64,000 bases of DNA from Methylophaga sulfidovorans (GTDB taxonomy: Bacteria; Pseudomonadota; Gammaproteobacteria; Nitrosococcales; Methylophagaceae), in contig NZ_FOSH01000015.1 in NCBI RefSeq assembly GCF_900114205.1, positions 16,745 through 80,744 on the forward strand. The letters are read 5' to 3'. Positions 1 through 7,545 of this stretch are shown one piece after another; position 1 is the first letter of the stretch, and the number at the start of each line of letters is the position of its first letter. A program made the position numbers and the translations under genes. The notes under the pieces are model-generated. The model saw only the letters and a list, made by a program, of their open reading frames with translations. It made no database searches and was not told the DNA's origin.

Positions 1-1
1 C

Positions 2-1255
2 AATCAGTCACCTACTGTGATGACCTTTCACCGTGAAGACGATAATCAAGCTTGTGTGGCATTTGGTGAACCTGGTTTTTCTGAAGCTCAGCCGATTGTG
101 GCTGAAGAGCAGCAAGCCGAGGATTTACGTTTACTTTATGTGGCATTGACCCGTGCTCGTGAGCGCTGTGTGATTGTATGGGCACCGGTGAAAAATGTGC
201 AACAGAGTGCGTTGTTTCAGCTACTTCATCCCGAGTTAGAGAGTGTTGATGCGGGTCAGATGCAGCAAGATTTGCAAGATATGGTCAACGCACAAAATGT
301 GAATATGAATAAGGTGAACTGGGATCTGGAAGCAGCGCCTATCGTCAAACAAGCTGAAACGATAGCAGAGACATTACAGGCCCGACAGTTTCAGGGGCTG
401 ATTCAGACACCATGGCATATCGGCAGCTTTACTGGCCTCAGTCATGGCCAGCATATGGAGTTACCAGACCATGACGCACCCTTGCTCCTAGTGGAAACGC
501 CTAACAGTGAACCACGCCAGGATCGTTTTGGTTTTCCAAAAGGCGCTAATGCGGGTACCTGTTTACATAGCTTGTTTGAGCACTGGGATTTCCAGCAGCA
601 GAATGAAGAACTCAACGTGCTGGTGGATAAAACGCTAAGCCAATTTGGCATTGACACAGAATGGTCTGCCACCGTGTCATCCTGGTTAGAAGCCGTTGTC
701 ACCACGTCATTAGATAAGCAAAGCGGATTGACCTTACGTGATATTCAGCCACAGCAGCGTTTAGATGAAATGGCATTTTTCTTTCCAGTGACGCATTTGA
801 CAACAAAACGTTTAAAAGACACCTTACTGCCCTTTGTGGGTGACTACCCGATTCTCAATCCTATCGTGAAATCATTACATTTCGCTGATTTGAGTGGCTT
901 TATGAAGGGCTTTATCGACCTGGTGTTTGAGCAGGATGGTCGCTTTTATATTGCCGACTATAAATCCAATTGGTTAGGGACTCGGGCAGAAAATTATCAA
1001 CAAGCACCGCTGGATGAGGCAATGGTGGCACATAGTTACCCCTTGCAATATCTGATTTACAGCCTGGCTTTGCATCGTTATTTAAAAACACGATTGTCTG
1101 ACTATAACCCTGAACAGCATTTTGGTGGGGTCTATTACTTATTCATTCGTGGCATGCATCCAGATTGGGGGCAAGCAGGCGTGTATTTTGAGCGGCCATC
1201 TTCAGCATTACTAGAGGCACTTGATCTGTGCATGTCTGAGGTAGGCGATGTCTGA
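2..1255 (+). CDS. recB: RecB, exonuclease V beta subunit, C-terminal part
   Basis: This is the 3' part of recB; the open frame runs in from the left edge (first full codon at base 2), so the helicase N-terminus lies outside. RecB is the 3'-5' helicase and the nuclease of RecBCD, which processes double-strand breaks and loads RecA. The visible part starts in the last helicase region, with the motif VI-like stretch LLYVALTRARERC near the start. The RecB nuclease domain follows: GTCLHSLFEHWDF carries the first metal-binding His, and GFIDLVF and IADYKSNWLG carry the catalytic Asp and Asp-x-Lys. All nuclease residues look intact. Its stop overlaps the recD start by 8 bp, so the two are translationally coupled. 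Confidence 0.95.
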   Translation, partial: NQSPTVMTFHREDDNQACVAFGEPGFSEAQPIVAEEQQAEDLRLLYVALTRARERCVIVWAPVKNVQQSALFQLLHPELESVDAGQMQQDLQDMVNAQNVNMNKVNWDLEAAPIVKQAETIAETLQARQFQGLIQTPWHIGSFTGLSHGQHMELPDHDAPLLLVETPNSEPRQDRFGFPKGANAGTCLHSLFEHWDFQQQNEELNVLVDKTLSQFGIDTEWSATVSSWLEAVVTTSLDKQSGLTLRDIQPQQRLDEMAFFFPVTHLTTKRLKDTLLPFVGDYPILNPIVKSLHFADLSGFMKGFIDLVFEQDGRFYIADYKSNWLGTRAENYQQAPLDEAMVAHSYPLQYLIYSLALHRYLKTRLSDYNPEQHFGGVYYLFIRGMHPDWGQAGVYFERPSSALLEALDLCMSEVGDV

Positions 1256-2996
1256 TTTGCTGAAGTTATTACACCAGCACGGTTTAAGCGAATTAGCCTG
1301 CCAGTTTGCTGCTTATATTGATCGTAAAGAGCAGGGTATGCGCCCGGTGGTGAGTATCACGGCAGCATTATTATCAGAAGCAATTGCTGAAGGTCATGTT
1401 TGCCTGAATTTGCAGCAATTACCGACATTTTGTCAGCCACTGAAATCGGTATTACCAGAAAGTGTGGATGACTGGATGGAAATTTTGTCATTAGCCAAAA
1501 CAGTCGGGCAACCCGGCGATTACACCCCGCTGATTCTGACAGAGCAGGGTTTGCTTTATCTTTATCGCTATTACCGTGATGAGCAGGATGTCGGCAGTCT
1601 GATTCAACAACGATTACAGCCTGTGAATGATATTGATCTTGAACAGCTCAATGAAGATTTAGGCCGCTGGACTAGTGTGATTGAAGGTCCAGACTGGCAA
1701 AAAGTCGCTGTAGCAGTGGCATTAAGCAGACAGTTCGCCGTGATTTCCGGTGGTCCTGGCACGGGTAAAACCACGATAGTATTAAGCATGCTGAATAGTT
1801 TGCAGCAGCAATCTCCCGAGCTGCATATTGGTTTGGCTGCACCGACAGGTAAAGCGGCTGCCAGATTGCAGCAATCCATTAGTACGCAACATGCTTATGA
1901 GGTCAAAACTCTGCACCGTTTATTGGGTATTACCGAACACAACGATCAGGGCCGTTACCATGCTGAACGACCGCTGCCGTTAGATGTGTTAATTATCGAT
2001 GAAGCCTCAATGATTGATATCAGTTTGATGGCGAAATTAATGCGTGCTTTATCGCCGTCAGCCAGACTGATTTTATTAGGTGACAGTCAGCAATTAGCCT
2101 CAGTCGAGTCGGGTGCTGTTCTGGCGAATTTAAGTGAAGACAAACAGGGCCAGTTCACCGCTGAATTTAGTGAGCAGTTTCCTGATCTAGAGATTCCAGT
2201 CACCGAAAAATCAGCGTCATCCACATTGCTTAATAGCTTTGTACGTCTGCAACACAGTTACCGTTTTGATAAAGACAGCAGCATTGGGCAATTAGCTAAA
2301 CAGGTAAATGATGGTGATGTGTTAGCGTCACTGGCTTTATTGAATCCAGAAGCCAATGATATCTGGTATGACACTGATGAAAGCCAGCAACAATCACGAT
2401 TTATAAGAGGTTACCAAGCCTTTATCGACGCGGTTGAGTCTAAACAAACTCCGCAAACGGTGGTAGCAGCGTTTGATGCATTCAGAATTTTGGCCGCCTT
2501 AAAACAAGGGCCACAATCGGTGTTATCGGTTAATCGCCTGCTGATGCGTTTATTAGCACAACGCGGCTGGCGAACCAGCTTACCGTTTTATGCTGGCAGA
2601 CCGATCATGATCACCCAAAACGATTATCGGCAACGACTGTTTAATGGCGATACCGGCATTATTTTGTATGACGATAGCGGCCAGCTCCGCGCCTGTTTTT
2701 GTTTTGATGAGGAAGTGCGTTGGGTGCCGATTAACCGGCTTCCCGCTCATGAAACCGCATTTGCCATGACGGTGCATAAAAGCCAGGGCTCAGAGTTTGA
2801 TAGCGTCAGTATTTTATTACCGGATGAAATCAGTCCTATTCTTAACCGTGAACTGCTGTACACCGCGATTACCCGTGCCAAACAACAGGTGTTTATTCTG
2901 AGTAAAGAAGGCACGCTGCGTCATACCATTCAAACTCGCCATCAGCGCGAGAGTGGGTTGAAGATACAGATGCTTAATGATGAGAAGTATCACTAA
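1248..2996 (+). CDS. recD: RecD, exonuclease V alpha subunit
   Basis: RecD is the 5'-3' SF1 helicase of the RecBCD break-repair enzyme. The 582-aa product is close to the usual 600 aa. It has a RecD-type N-terminal region (about residues 1-130), a Walker A GGPGTGKTT near residue 168, a Walker B LIIDEASMID, GDSQQLASVESG (motif III) and a C-terminal UvrD-like block with AMTVHKSQGSEFDSV and YTAITRAKQQV (motifs V and VI). The ATG lies inside the last codons of recB, the usual recBD overlap. No frameshift is visible. recC is not in the window and may lie upstream of recB. Confidence 0.96.
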   Translation: MSDLLKLLHQHGLSELACQFAAYIDRKEQGMRPVVSITAALLSEAIAEGHVCLNLQQLPTFCQPLKSVLPESVDDWMEILSLAKTVGQPGDYTPLILTEQGLLYLYRYYRDEQDVGSLIQQRLQPVNDIDLEQLNEDLGRWTSVIEGPDWQKVAVAVALSRQFAVISGGPGTGKTTIVLSMLNSLQQQSPELHIGLAAPTGKAAARLQQSISTQHAYEVKTLHRLLGITEHNDQGRYHAERPLPLDVLIIDEASMIDISLMAKLMRALSPSARLILLGDSQQLASVESGAVLANLSEDKQGQFTAEFSEQFPDLEIPVTEKSASSTLLNSFVRLQHSYRFDKDSSIGQLAKQVNDGDVLASLALLNPEANDIWYDTDESQQQSRFIRGYQAFIDAVESKQTPQTVVAAFDAFRILAALKQGPQSVLSVNRLLMRLLAQRGWRTSLPFYAGRPIMITQNDYRQRLFNGDTGIILYDDSGQLRACFCFDEEVRWVPINRLPAHETAFAMTVHKSQGSEFDSVSILLPDEISPILNRELLYTAITRAKQQVFILSKEGTLRHTIQTRHQRESGLKIQMLNDEKYH

Positions 2997-3135
2997 TGGT
3001 CAAGTATAAGCCACCACATCCTGATGAATTTATTAAGTCTATCTATATGGTGCTCTACGCTGTAAGTTGTTGACGTTGGCTACACGCCTAGGTCTTGGAG
3101 TATCAACTTTAAACTGCCATTATTTCAGTTCTTGA
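2996..3135 (+). pseudogene. Decayed HigA-like antitoxin fragment
   Basis: An ATG overlapping the last base of the recD stop opens a frame reading KPPHPDEFIKSIYM, which matches the conserved N-terminus of HigA-family XRE antitoxins (K/NPPHPGEFI..VY). The frame stops at 3073. From 3070 another frame reads LTLATRLGLGVSTLN, which fits the helix-turn-helix that normally follows, and ends at 3135. So the gene is frameshifted and lacks its C-terminal half, and no higB partner is visible. The identification rests on short motif matches only. Confidence 0.5.
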
Positions 3136-3234
3136 GCTTGTCTTATTTTTCCCTTGAACCTTTGGGATATCTTCCTGTCACTAAACTGATGGCGCGGTTT
3201 TATTGACTTTGCCACCATCTAATCTATTGAAACA

Positions 3235-3264
3235 AAAGCCGAAAAGGTAAAACGATTCGGCTTT
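3235..3264 (+). terminator. Hairpin terminator before 3320
   Basis: A perfect 9-bp stem AAAGCCGAA / TTCGGCTTT with a 12-nt loop, followed by ATTTC. It may end recBD transcription. The U-tract is short, so its efficiency is uncertain. Apart from this hairpin and the higA remnant, I see nothing in the 3.0-3.32 kb gap. Confidence 0.55.
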
Positions 3265-3319
3265 ATTTCAATTTAAGAGAGAAGAATCCTATTCACAATA
3301 ACAAGAGGAAAAGTGTTGC

Positions 3320-3871
3320 ATGTCTAATGAAAACAATAAGACTTCACTGCCGCACTGGGCAAGTATCCTCGGTGTTGTCGCGATTATGCTGGGCGTTTTT
3401 CTGACGGCTGTGCAGGGGAATGAGGCGATGAAACAGGCCGTGGTGACCAGTAATATGCCGGCAGATGGTGTGATGCCTGCGGCTGATTGCCCTGAGGAAG
3501 AGCTGGAAGAAGAGGGCATCACGGTAGCTGAATGCGAATACCTAATCGAACATGTCAAAGGGATGGCTTTAGCTGCACCTGACTGGTTCCCGAATGTGCA
3601 AATGACATTGGCTGGTATTGGTGCAGTGTTGGCATTTATTTCTGTAATCATTGGCGGTGCTTTGGTGAATTACACGCCATGGGCATCAAAAGCGGCTGTT
3701 GTCGTATTTAGTGGGCTGGCAGCGATTGATTTATTGCAGTTTGCTGCTGTGGTGAATACAGGTCCGACGCTACGTGAAGTGTATCTGGGCGGTATTTTGC
3801 TCTGGTTCATCCTGCATTTGATGTTAGTCGTGGGCGCATTAGCTGGCAGACACAGCGAAGCCAGTGCCTAA
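3320..3871 (+). CDS. Small multi-pass membrane protein, unknown function
   Basis: I do not recognise this 183-aa protein. It has a hydrophobic segment at about residues 13-31 (ASILGVVAIMLGVFLTAV). An acidic, Cys-containing loop follows (ADCPEEELEEE ... VAECEY), then three more hydrophobic segments at about 95-115, 122-142 and 152-174. The loop is probably extracytoplasmic, and its two Cys could form a disulfide. The ATG follows AAGAGGAAAAGTGTTGC, a reasonable ribosome site. It lies 38 bp upstream of a cytochrome b561 gene on the same strand, so the two may be cotranscribed, which hints at a membrane redox role without proving it. Confidence 0.75.
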   Translation: MSNENNKTSLPHWASILGVVAIMLGVFLTAVQGNEAMKQAVVTSNMPADGVMPAADCPEEELEEEGITVAECEYLIEHVKGMALAAPDWFPNVQMTLAGIGAVLAFISVIIGGALVNYTPWASKAAVVVFSGLAAIDLLQFAAVVNTGPTLREVYLGGILLWFILHLMLVVGALAGRHSEASA

Positions 3872-3909
3872 TCTCCTACAATTGCAACGAAATATAAACG
3901 GAAGCTGTT

Positions 3910-4452
3910 ATGCAAAGACAAGGTTTTAGTAGAACGGCGGTAATCCTGCATTGGTTGCTGGCTGTTTCAATTTTCTTTTTATTTATCTCTAGCTGGTGGA
4001 TGATGGGCTTACCTTTGCCATCACCCGAATTACAATTCAGGGCATTTCCTTTCCAGCTACATAAAAACATAGGCATCACCCTGGTGATAATCATTCTGAT
4101 GCTGCTCTATGTACGTCTTAGACATCGGCCTGCACCGCCAGACTCAACGGATATGGCACCCTGGATGCACTGGTTAGCCATCGCGGCTCATGTCGCTGTT
4201 TATGGTTTGGTGTTAGCTGTGTGTATTACTGGCTATCTGTCATCAGCACATACCCGTTGGGATACCGTGTTCTGGTGGACACTTGAGTTCCCTCGGATTG
4301 CTGCACCTAATGAAGAAATGAATGAGTTTTGGGGTGAGCTACATATGTGGACAGCATGGGCGCTGCTCGGCATTATTGCCGTACATGTCAGTGGTGCCAT
4401 TTATCATGCCTTCCGTAATGACGGCATTGTGAGACGTATGATGCGTTGGTAG
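3910..4452 (+). CDS. Cytochrome b561 family protein
   Basis: A 180-aa, four-helix di-haem b-type cytochrome of the prokaryotic b561 (CybB-like) family, which passes electrons between quinone and a periplasmic partner. Candidate haem-ligand His residues sit in the first helix (ILHWLLAVS), the second region (FPFQLHKNIGITL), the third helix (LAIAAHVAVYG) and the last helix (LLGIIAVHVSGAIYH). ELHMWTAWALLG before the last helix is typical of the family. The gene probably shares a transcript with the 3320 membrane protein and ends before a bidirectional terminator. A second b561 gene lies at 62108. Confidence 0.9.
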   Translation: MQRQGFSRTAVILHWLLAVSIFFLFISSWWMMGLPLPSPELQFRAFPFQLHKNIGITLVIIILMLLYVRLRHRPAPPDSTDMAPWMHWLAIAAHVAVYGLVLAVCITGYLSSAHTRWDTVFWWTLEFPRIAAPNEEMNEFWGELHMWTAWALLGIIAVHVSGAIYHAFRNDGIVRRMMRW

Positions 4453-4477
4453 AAGTAATAAGGTATTTTAATAAATG

Positions 4478-4502
4478 AAATGGGGCCTTACTGGCCCCAT
4501 TT
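4478..4502. terminator. Bidirectional terminator between b561 and ureH-like genes
   Basis: A 10-bp perfect stem AAATGGGGCC / GGCCCCATTT with a TTACT loop, flanked by A-rich DNA on the left and T-rich DNA on the right. It lies between convergent genes and can serve both strands. Confidence 0.85.
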
Positions 4503-4513
4503 TATTGTGACTT

Positions 4514-5185
4514 TTAGAAAGTCCCTTTTAGCCAGACAAAGCCGAGTAAAGCTGTTGCCAGTCCTAAAATCCCTTTGGCATAACGGAACAGCGTTTCACT
4601 GCGGTCATACAAAAGTGATTGAGCAAATCCTAATAGTAAACCAAAGCACAACATGCTCAGTAATACCCCGATTGAAAACAGGACGACATATAAAATGCCA
4701 AGACTGGAAGACTTGGCGATCAGTGCTGGCAAAACGGCCAATAATGGGCCACTACCGGCAACGCCATGCACAATGCCAACCGATACCGGTAAGTGAGAGC
4801 GATGAGGTTTAGAAACTTCAACGATATGAGTGTGCTTGGTGCCATCGGCATGCTGATGAGTTGTTATCTTCAATCCAGCGTTCGGATGAATAAAACGATA
4901 AGCCAAAAATAAACCAACAGAGAGTAATAACACGCCAATAAATCGTTCTGCCCAGAGACTGGCTTGTTCACTCAGATGCCAGTCAAAGGCGATAAATAAA
5001 ATCGCCAGTAACATCACTGTTGCTCCATGGCCTAACGCCCAGCGTCCACAAAAGAAGGCTATTTGGCGAGGAGAGGATCGCTTCGCTGAAAGGCTGGTCA
5101 CAGCCATAATATGATCCGCATCAAAGGCATGTAACATGCCTAAACTGAGGCCGGTAAACATAAGTGTTAGAGTAGAAATATCCAT
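4514..5185 (-). CDS. UreH/NicO-type nickel permease
   Basis: A 223-aa polytopic membrane protein with the nickel/cobalt transporter signature HAFDADHIMAVTSL near the N-terminus and a second family motif GIVHGVAGSGPLLAVLPALI in the middle. A His-rich cytoplasmic loop (THQHADGTKHTH) lies between them. These are hallmarks of UreH/HupE/NicO-like permeases that bring Ni2+ into the cell for urease. It sits 64 bp downstream of the ANTAR gene on the same strand and beside the urease operon, so nickel supply to urease is the natural inference. The metal specificity is inferred from context. Confidence 0.85.
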   Translation of the reverse strand: MDISTLTLMFTGLSLGMLHAFDADHIMAVTSLSAKRSSPRQIAFFCGRWALGHGATVMLLAILFIAFDWHLSEQASLWAERFIGVLLLSVGLFLAYRFIHPNAGLKITTHQHADGTKHTHIVEVSKPHRSHLPVSVGIVHGVAGSGPLLAVLPALIAKSSSLGILYVVLFSIGVLLSMLCFGLLLGFAQSLLYDRSETLFRYAKGILGLATALLGFVWLKGTF

Positions 5186-5249
5186 TAATTTTTACCTATG
5201 ATGTTTGACTAAAATCAAACTGAAATAAGAGAAGCCTGTTAATAGCTGT

Positions 5250-5882
5250 TTATGTTTTTTCATCTGAAAATGACCGTTTTGCAATAATTTCTTTTGCTAA
5301 CTCACCTACCGGCATACGTTGTTCCATAGCCTGTTTTCGCAATAATTTATAGGCCGCTTCAAGGCTAATATTTTGTTTTTCACTGATAAAATGCTTAGCG
5401 TTTTCTATATGCTGACTGGCATTGAGCTTGGATTCCAGATTACGTATTGTCTTTAACATAGACCGCGTTTGTTTAAACTCTTGCAAACTCAGTAGTAAAT
5501 TACTGAGTACACCCAAAGGGTGAAATGGAAGACCAATAATCGCTTGCGCATTCAAACTTAATGAATATTGCAAAACCAATGGATTTTCGTAGTCCACCAC
5601 CAACACTAAAGCGGCCGGCGGGTTGCTGATATCCCAGTGAAAGTCATAATCATTCTCGATGATAGGGGTAAGACCCAGCATCACCACCTGATAATTGGAT
5701 GAAAAGTCCTCAGGTGGTGGCCATTCTGTTTTTAGTGGAAAGCCAATGCGTCGAATCTGTTGTTCGATTTTTTTACGATTTTCACCTTCAGGCATGATCA
5801 GCAAAATTTCATGCTGACGTAAGTTTTTAACTAAGGTGGAGAGTTCCAGAGGCTGTTGAACAGCGCTTAAGCGCTTACTCAT
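5250..5882 (-). CDS. ANTAR-domain RNA-binding antiterminator (AmiR-like)
   Basis: A 210-aa protein. The first ~130 residues resemble a degenerate receiver domain, as in AmiR. A coiled-coil linker follows (SMLKTIRNLESKLNASQ), then a C-terminal ANTAR domain (about 150-205) with the three-helix pattern NAKHFISEKQNISLEAAYKL, LLRKQAMEQRMPVGELAKEI. ANTAR proteins bind paired hairpins in leader RNAs and prevent termination. Its start overlaps the stop of the amiC-like gene (ATGA), as in Pseudomonas amiCR, so the two should form a sensor-antiterminator complex. The likely target is the urtA leader at 7388-7524. Confidence 0.9.
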   Translation of the reverse strand: MSKRLSAVQQPLELSTLVKNLRQHEILLIMPEGENRKKIEQQIRRIGFPLKTEWPPPEDFSSNYQVVMLGLTPIIENDYDFHWDISNPPAALVLVVDYENPLVLQYSLSLNAQAIIGLPFHPLGVLSNLLLSLQEFKQTRSMLKTIRNLESKLNASQHIENAKHFISEKQNISLEAAYKLLRKQAMEQRMPVGELAKEIIAKRSFSDEKT

Positions 5883-7030
5883 AACGACTCTCCACTGGCT
5901 GTTTCCAGATGGCTTGTCGAATATGAGACTAAGTAGGGATCAGGTTTCAGCGCCGTGTCGGAAGTCACTAATATATCGAATTGACCTTGTTCATTAACCC
6001 GACCTATTCGTGACCATAAAAAACAATGGTTATTATCAGGATCAACTCTTACCGGACCCTGCGGTGCAGAATGTCGAATATCGGCTATTTTTTCCATCAC
6101 CTTATCAGCATGGAATGACTCAGCCAGTTTGACGGCTTTGATAGCCAGATGAACCTGGAAATACGCCGCTTCCCAGCACATTGTGGTTACTTCATCCTGA
6201 CCATAGGTGGCCTTATATTCTTTGACGATCTCCTGGTTTATCGGGGTTTCAACTGACTGGAAATAAGGCGCTGCGGTGTAGTGTCCAAAACCTGCCTTAA
6301 TACCCATCGCCTGAATTTCTGTTTCGGTCGTCGTCAGGCTGGCAATAGGAATAGGTTTATCGGCATTTAATTCCAGCATGGCTTGATAGAAATACTCAAT
6401 GCTTTTGCCGACAAAGTTAGAGAAGACAAACTCAGGATGTTGTGAACTGACGTGTTTAGCTACCTCATAGACAGCTTCTTTGTTGGCTTCTAATGGCAGG
6501 AACATTTCTGATATGACGTCACCATCTGATGTTTCGATGAGTTCACGCATGATGCGGTTAATCTCACGAGGCCAGATATAATCAGAGCCAACCATACAGA
6601 CGCGTTTGCCGACGTTTTGAAGCATATATCGGGCAAGCTGAACACAGCCCTGATTTGGTGCTGCACCGGTATAAACGACATTCGGTGCATACTCAAATCC
6701 CTCATATTGCGTTGGGTAAAAAAGTAAGACATCGTAACGTCCGATAACAGGTAGCATGGCTTTACGACTAGCGGATGTATAACCACCAAAGATGAGTTTG
6801 ACGTTATCTTCAACGATTAACTTTTGTGCGAGTGGGCCATAATTTTCTGGAACAGATTGAGGATCAACACAAATAGGATGGAGTTGCTGACCATTGATGC
6901 CACCCTGACGATTGATCCTATCAATTGCCAGCAGGGTTGCCCTGAGCATGGTCTGTTCTGGATTAGCTGTGACACCTGTCTGAGAAAAAATGACACCAAC
7001 AGGGATTTCAGCGGGATACGTATTAGACAT
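5879..7030 (-). CDS. AmiC-like cytoplasmic amide/urea sensor
   Basis: A periplasmic-binding-protein fold (Peripla_BP_6) of about 383 aa that lacks a signal peptide: it begins MSNTYPAEIPVGVIFSQTG. AmiC-type proteins are cytoplasmic ligand sensors that hold the ANTAR partner inactive until an amide binds. The sequence parallels UrtA at 7546 (for example GGYTSASRKAMLPVI in both), so it is probably a paralogue of the urea-binding protein turned into a sensor. I chose the ATG at 7030 over the one at 7042 because GAGG lies 6 bases upstream of it. Urea or a short amide is the likely ligand; this is inferred. Confidence 0.88.
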   Translation of the reverse strand: MSNTYPAEIPVGVIFSQTGVTANPEQTMLRATLLAIDRINRQGGINGQQLHPICVDPQSVPENYGPLAQKLIVEDNVKLIFGGYTSASRKAMLPVIGRYDVLLFYPTQYEGFEYAPNVVYTGAAPNQGCVQLARYMLQNVGKRVCMVGSDYIWPREINRIMRELIETSDGDVISEMFLPLEANKEAVYEVAKHVSSQHPEFVFSNFVGKSIEYFYQAMLELNADKPIPIASLTTTETEIQAMGIKAGFGHYTAAPYFQSVETPINQEIVKEYKATYGQDEVTTMCWEAAYFQVHLAIKAVKLAESFHADKVMEKIADIRHSAPQGPVRVDPDNNHCFLWSRIGRVNEQGQFDILVTSDTALKPDPYLVSYSTSHLETASGESL

Positions 7031-7223
7031 TAAAAACCTCATGTAATACCAGGCATAGAGCCATAAATGTTATTTATTCTGCGTTTTTGCAGAAGCTATA
7101 CCCTGAAGTCGGGTAGATAAACAATAATTGATAATGAGTTTCTAAATGTCTATATTCAGTGGACCATACCGTTTTGTTGTTGTCAATTAGCTTATGGGTA
7201 TAAAAAAAACGGTTTTTAATGAC

Positions 7224-7238
7224 ACACAAAAATGGTGC
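7224..7238 (+). promoter_or_regulatory. Candidate NtrC site upstream of urtA
   Basis: ACAC-N7-GTGC matches the NtrC half-site pattern GCAC-N7-GTGC at seven of eight positions. It lies about 95-110 bp upstream of a sigma-54 core promoter, a normal enhancer distance. A second GCACCA half-site lies at 7255. Binding is inferred. Confidence 0.55.
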
Positions 7239-7333
7239 GATGTTTATGTGATTTGCACCAAAGTTAAACAAAGTTCATTCAAAAATAAAAAGCGATTTTT
7301 GTAAGTTGTTGTTTATTTTGTGATATTTGTCTT

Positions 7334-7349
7334 TGGCATAAATTGTGCG
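7334..7349 (+). promoter_or_regulatory. Sigma-54 (-24/-12) promoter for the urt-ure operon
   Basis: TGGCATAAATTGTGCG fits the sigma-54 consensus: GG (7335-7336) and GC (7347-7348) have the required 10-nt separation, with TGGCA intact at -24 and a one-base deviation from TTGC at -12. Transcription would start near 7360, just upstream of the leader hairpins. Confidence 0.7.
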
Positions 7350-7371
7350 TAAACCCTAAGTGAGGATTGAT

Positions 7372-7524
7372 AGTTATTCTGCATGAGATAACTGCCCGCA
7401 AAAGCGCGTTCAGTTATATATTCATCATCCAGAATCTCCAAAAGCGGAGTGTGATTATCTGTCTCTAAATGTCATGTTATTTTTCGAGCGAAAGGGCTCC
7501 CTAATTTATTAGGGGGCCCTTTTT
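7372..7524 (+). promoter_or_regulatory. ANTAR-type antitermination leader of urtA
   Basis: The 5' leader holds two hairpins with the same hexaloop AAAAGC. Hairpin 1 has stem ATAACTG...CGC (7388-7399), loop 7400-7405 and arm GCG...CAGTTAT (7406-7417). Hairpin 2 has CTCC (7436-7439), loop 7440-7445 and GGAG (7446-7449). A strong intrinsic terminator follows. Paired hexaloop hairpins before a terminator are how ANTAR proteins (AmiR, NasR, EutV) recognise leaders, and an ANTAR gene lies next door. An alternative hairpin at 7372-7393 shares the 5' arm of hairpin 1. Confidence 0.75.
7493..7524 (+). terminator. Leader terminator upstream of urtA
   Basis: A 12-bp stem, AGGGCTCCCTAA pairing with TTAGGGGGCCCT (one G-T pair), has a TTTA loop and runs straight into five Ts. 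It lies 21 bp before the urtA ATG, so it must be read through for the operon to be expressed. This fits a regulated attenuator. Confidence 0.88.
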
Positions 7525-7545
7525 GCGTTTTAAGGGGAAGCATTA

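Noticed and set aside
4480..4812. 110-aa plus-strand frame
   Set aside because: It overlaps the nickel permease gene on the other strand and begins inside the bidirectional terminator.
5879..7030. Periplasmic urea-binding protein (second UrtA)
   Set aside because: It lacks a signal peptide and overlaps an ANTAR gene, which fits a cytoplasmic AmiC-type sensor better.
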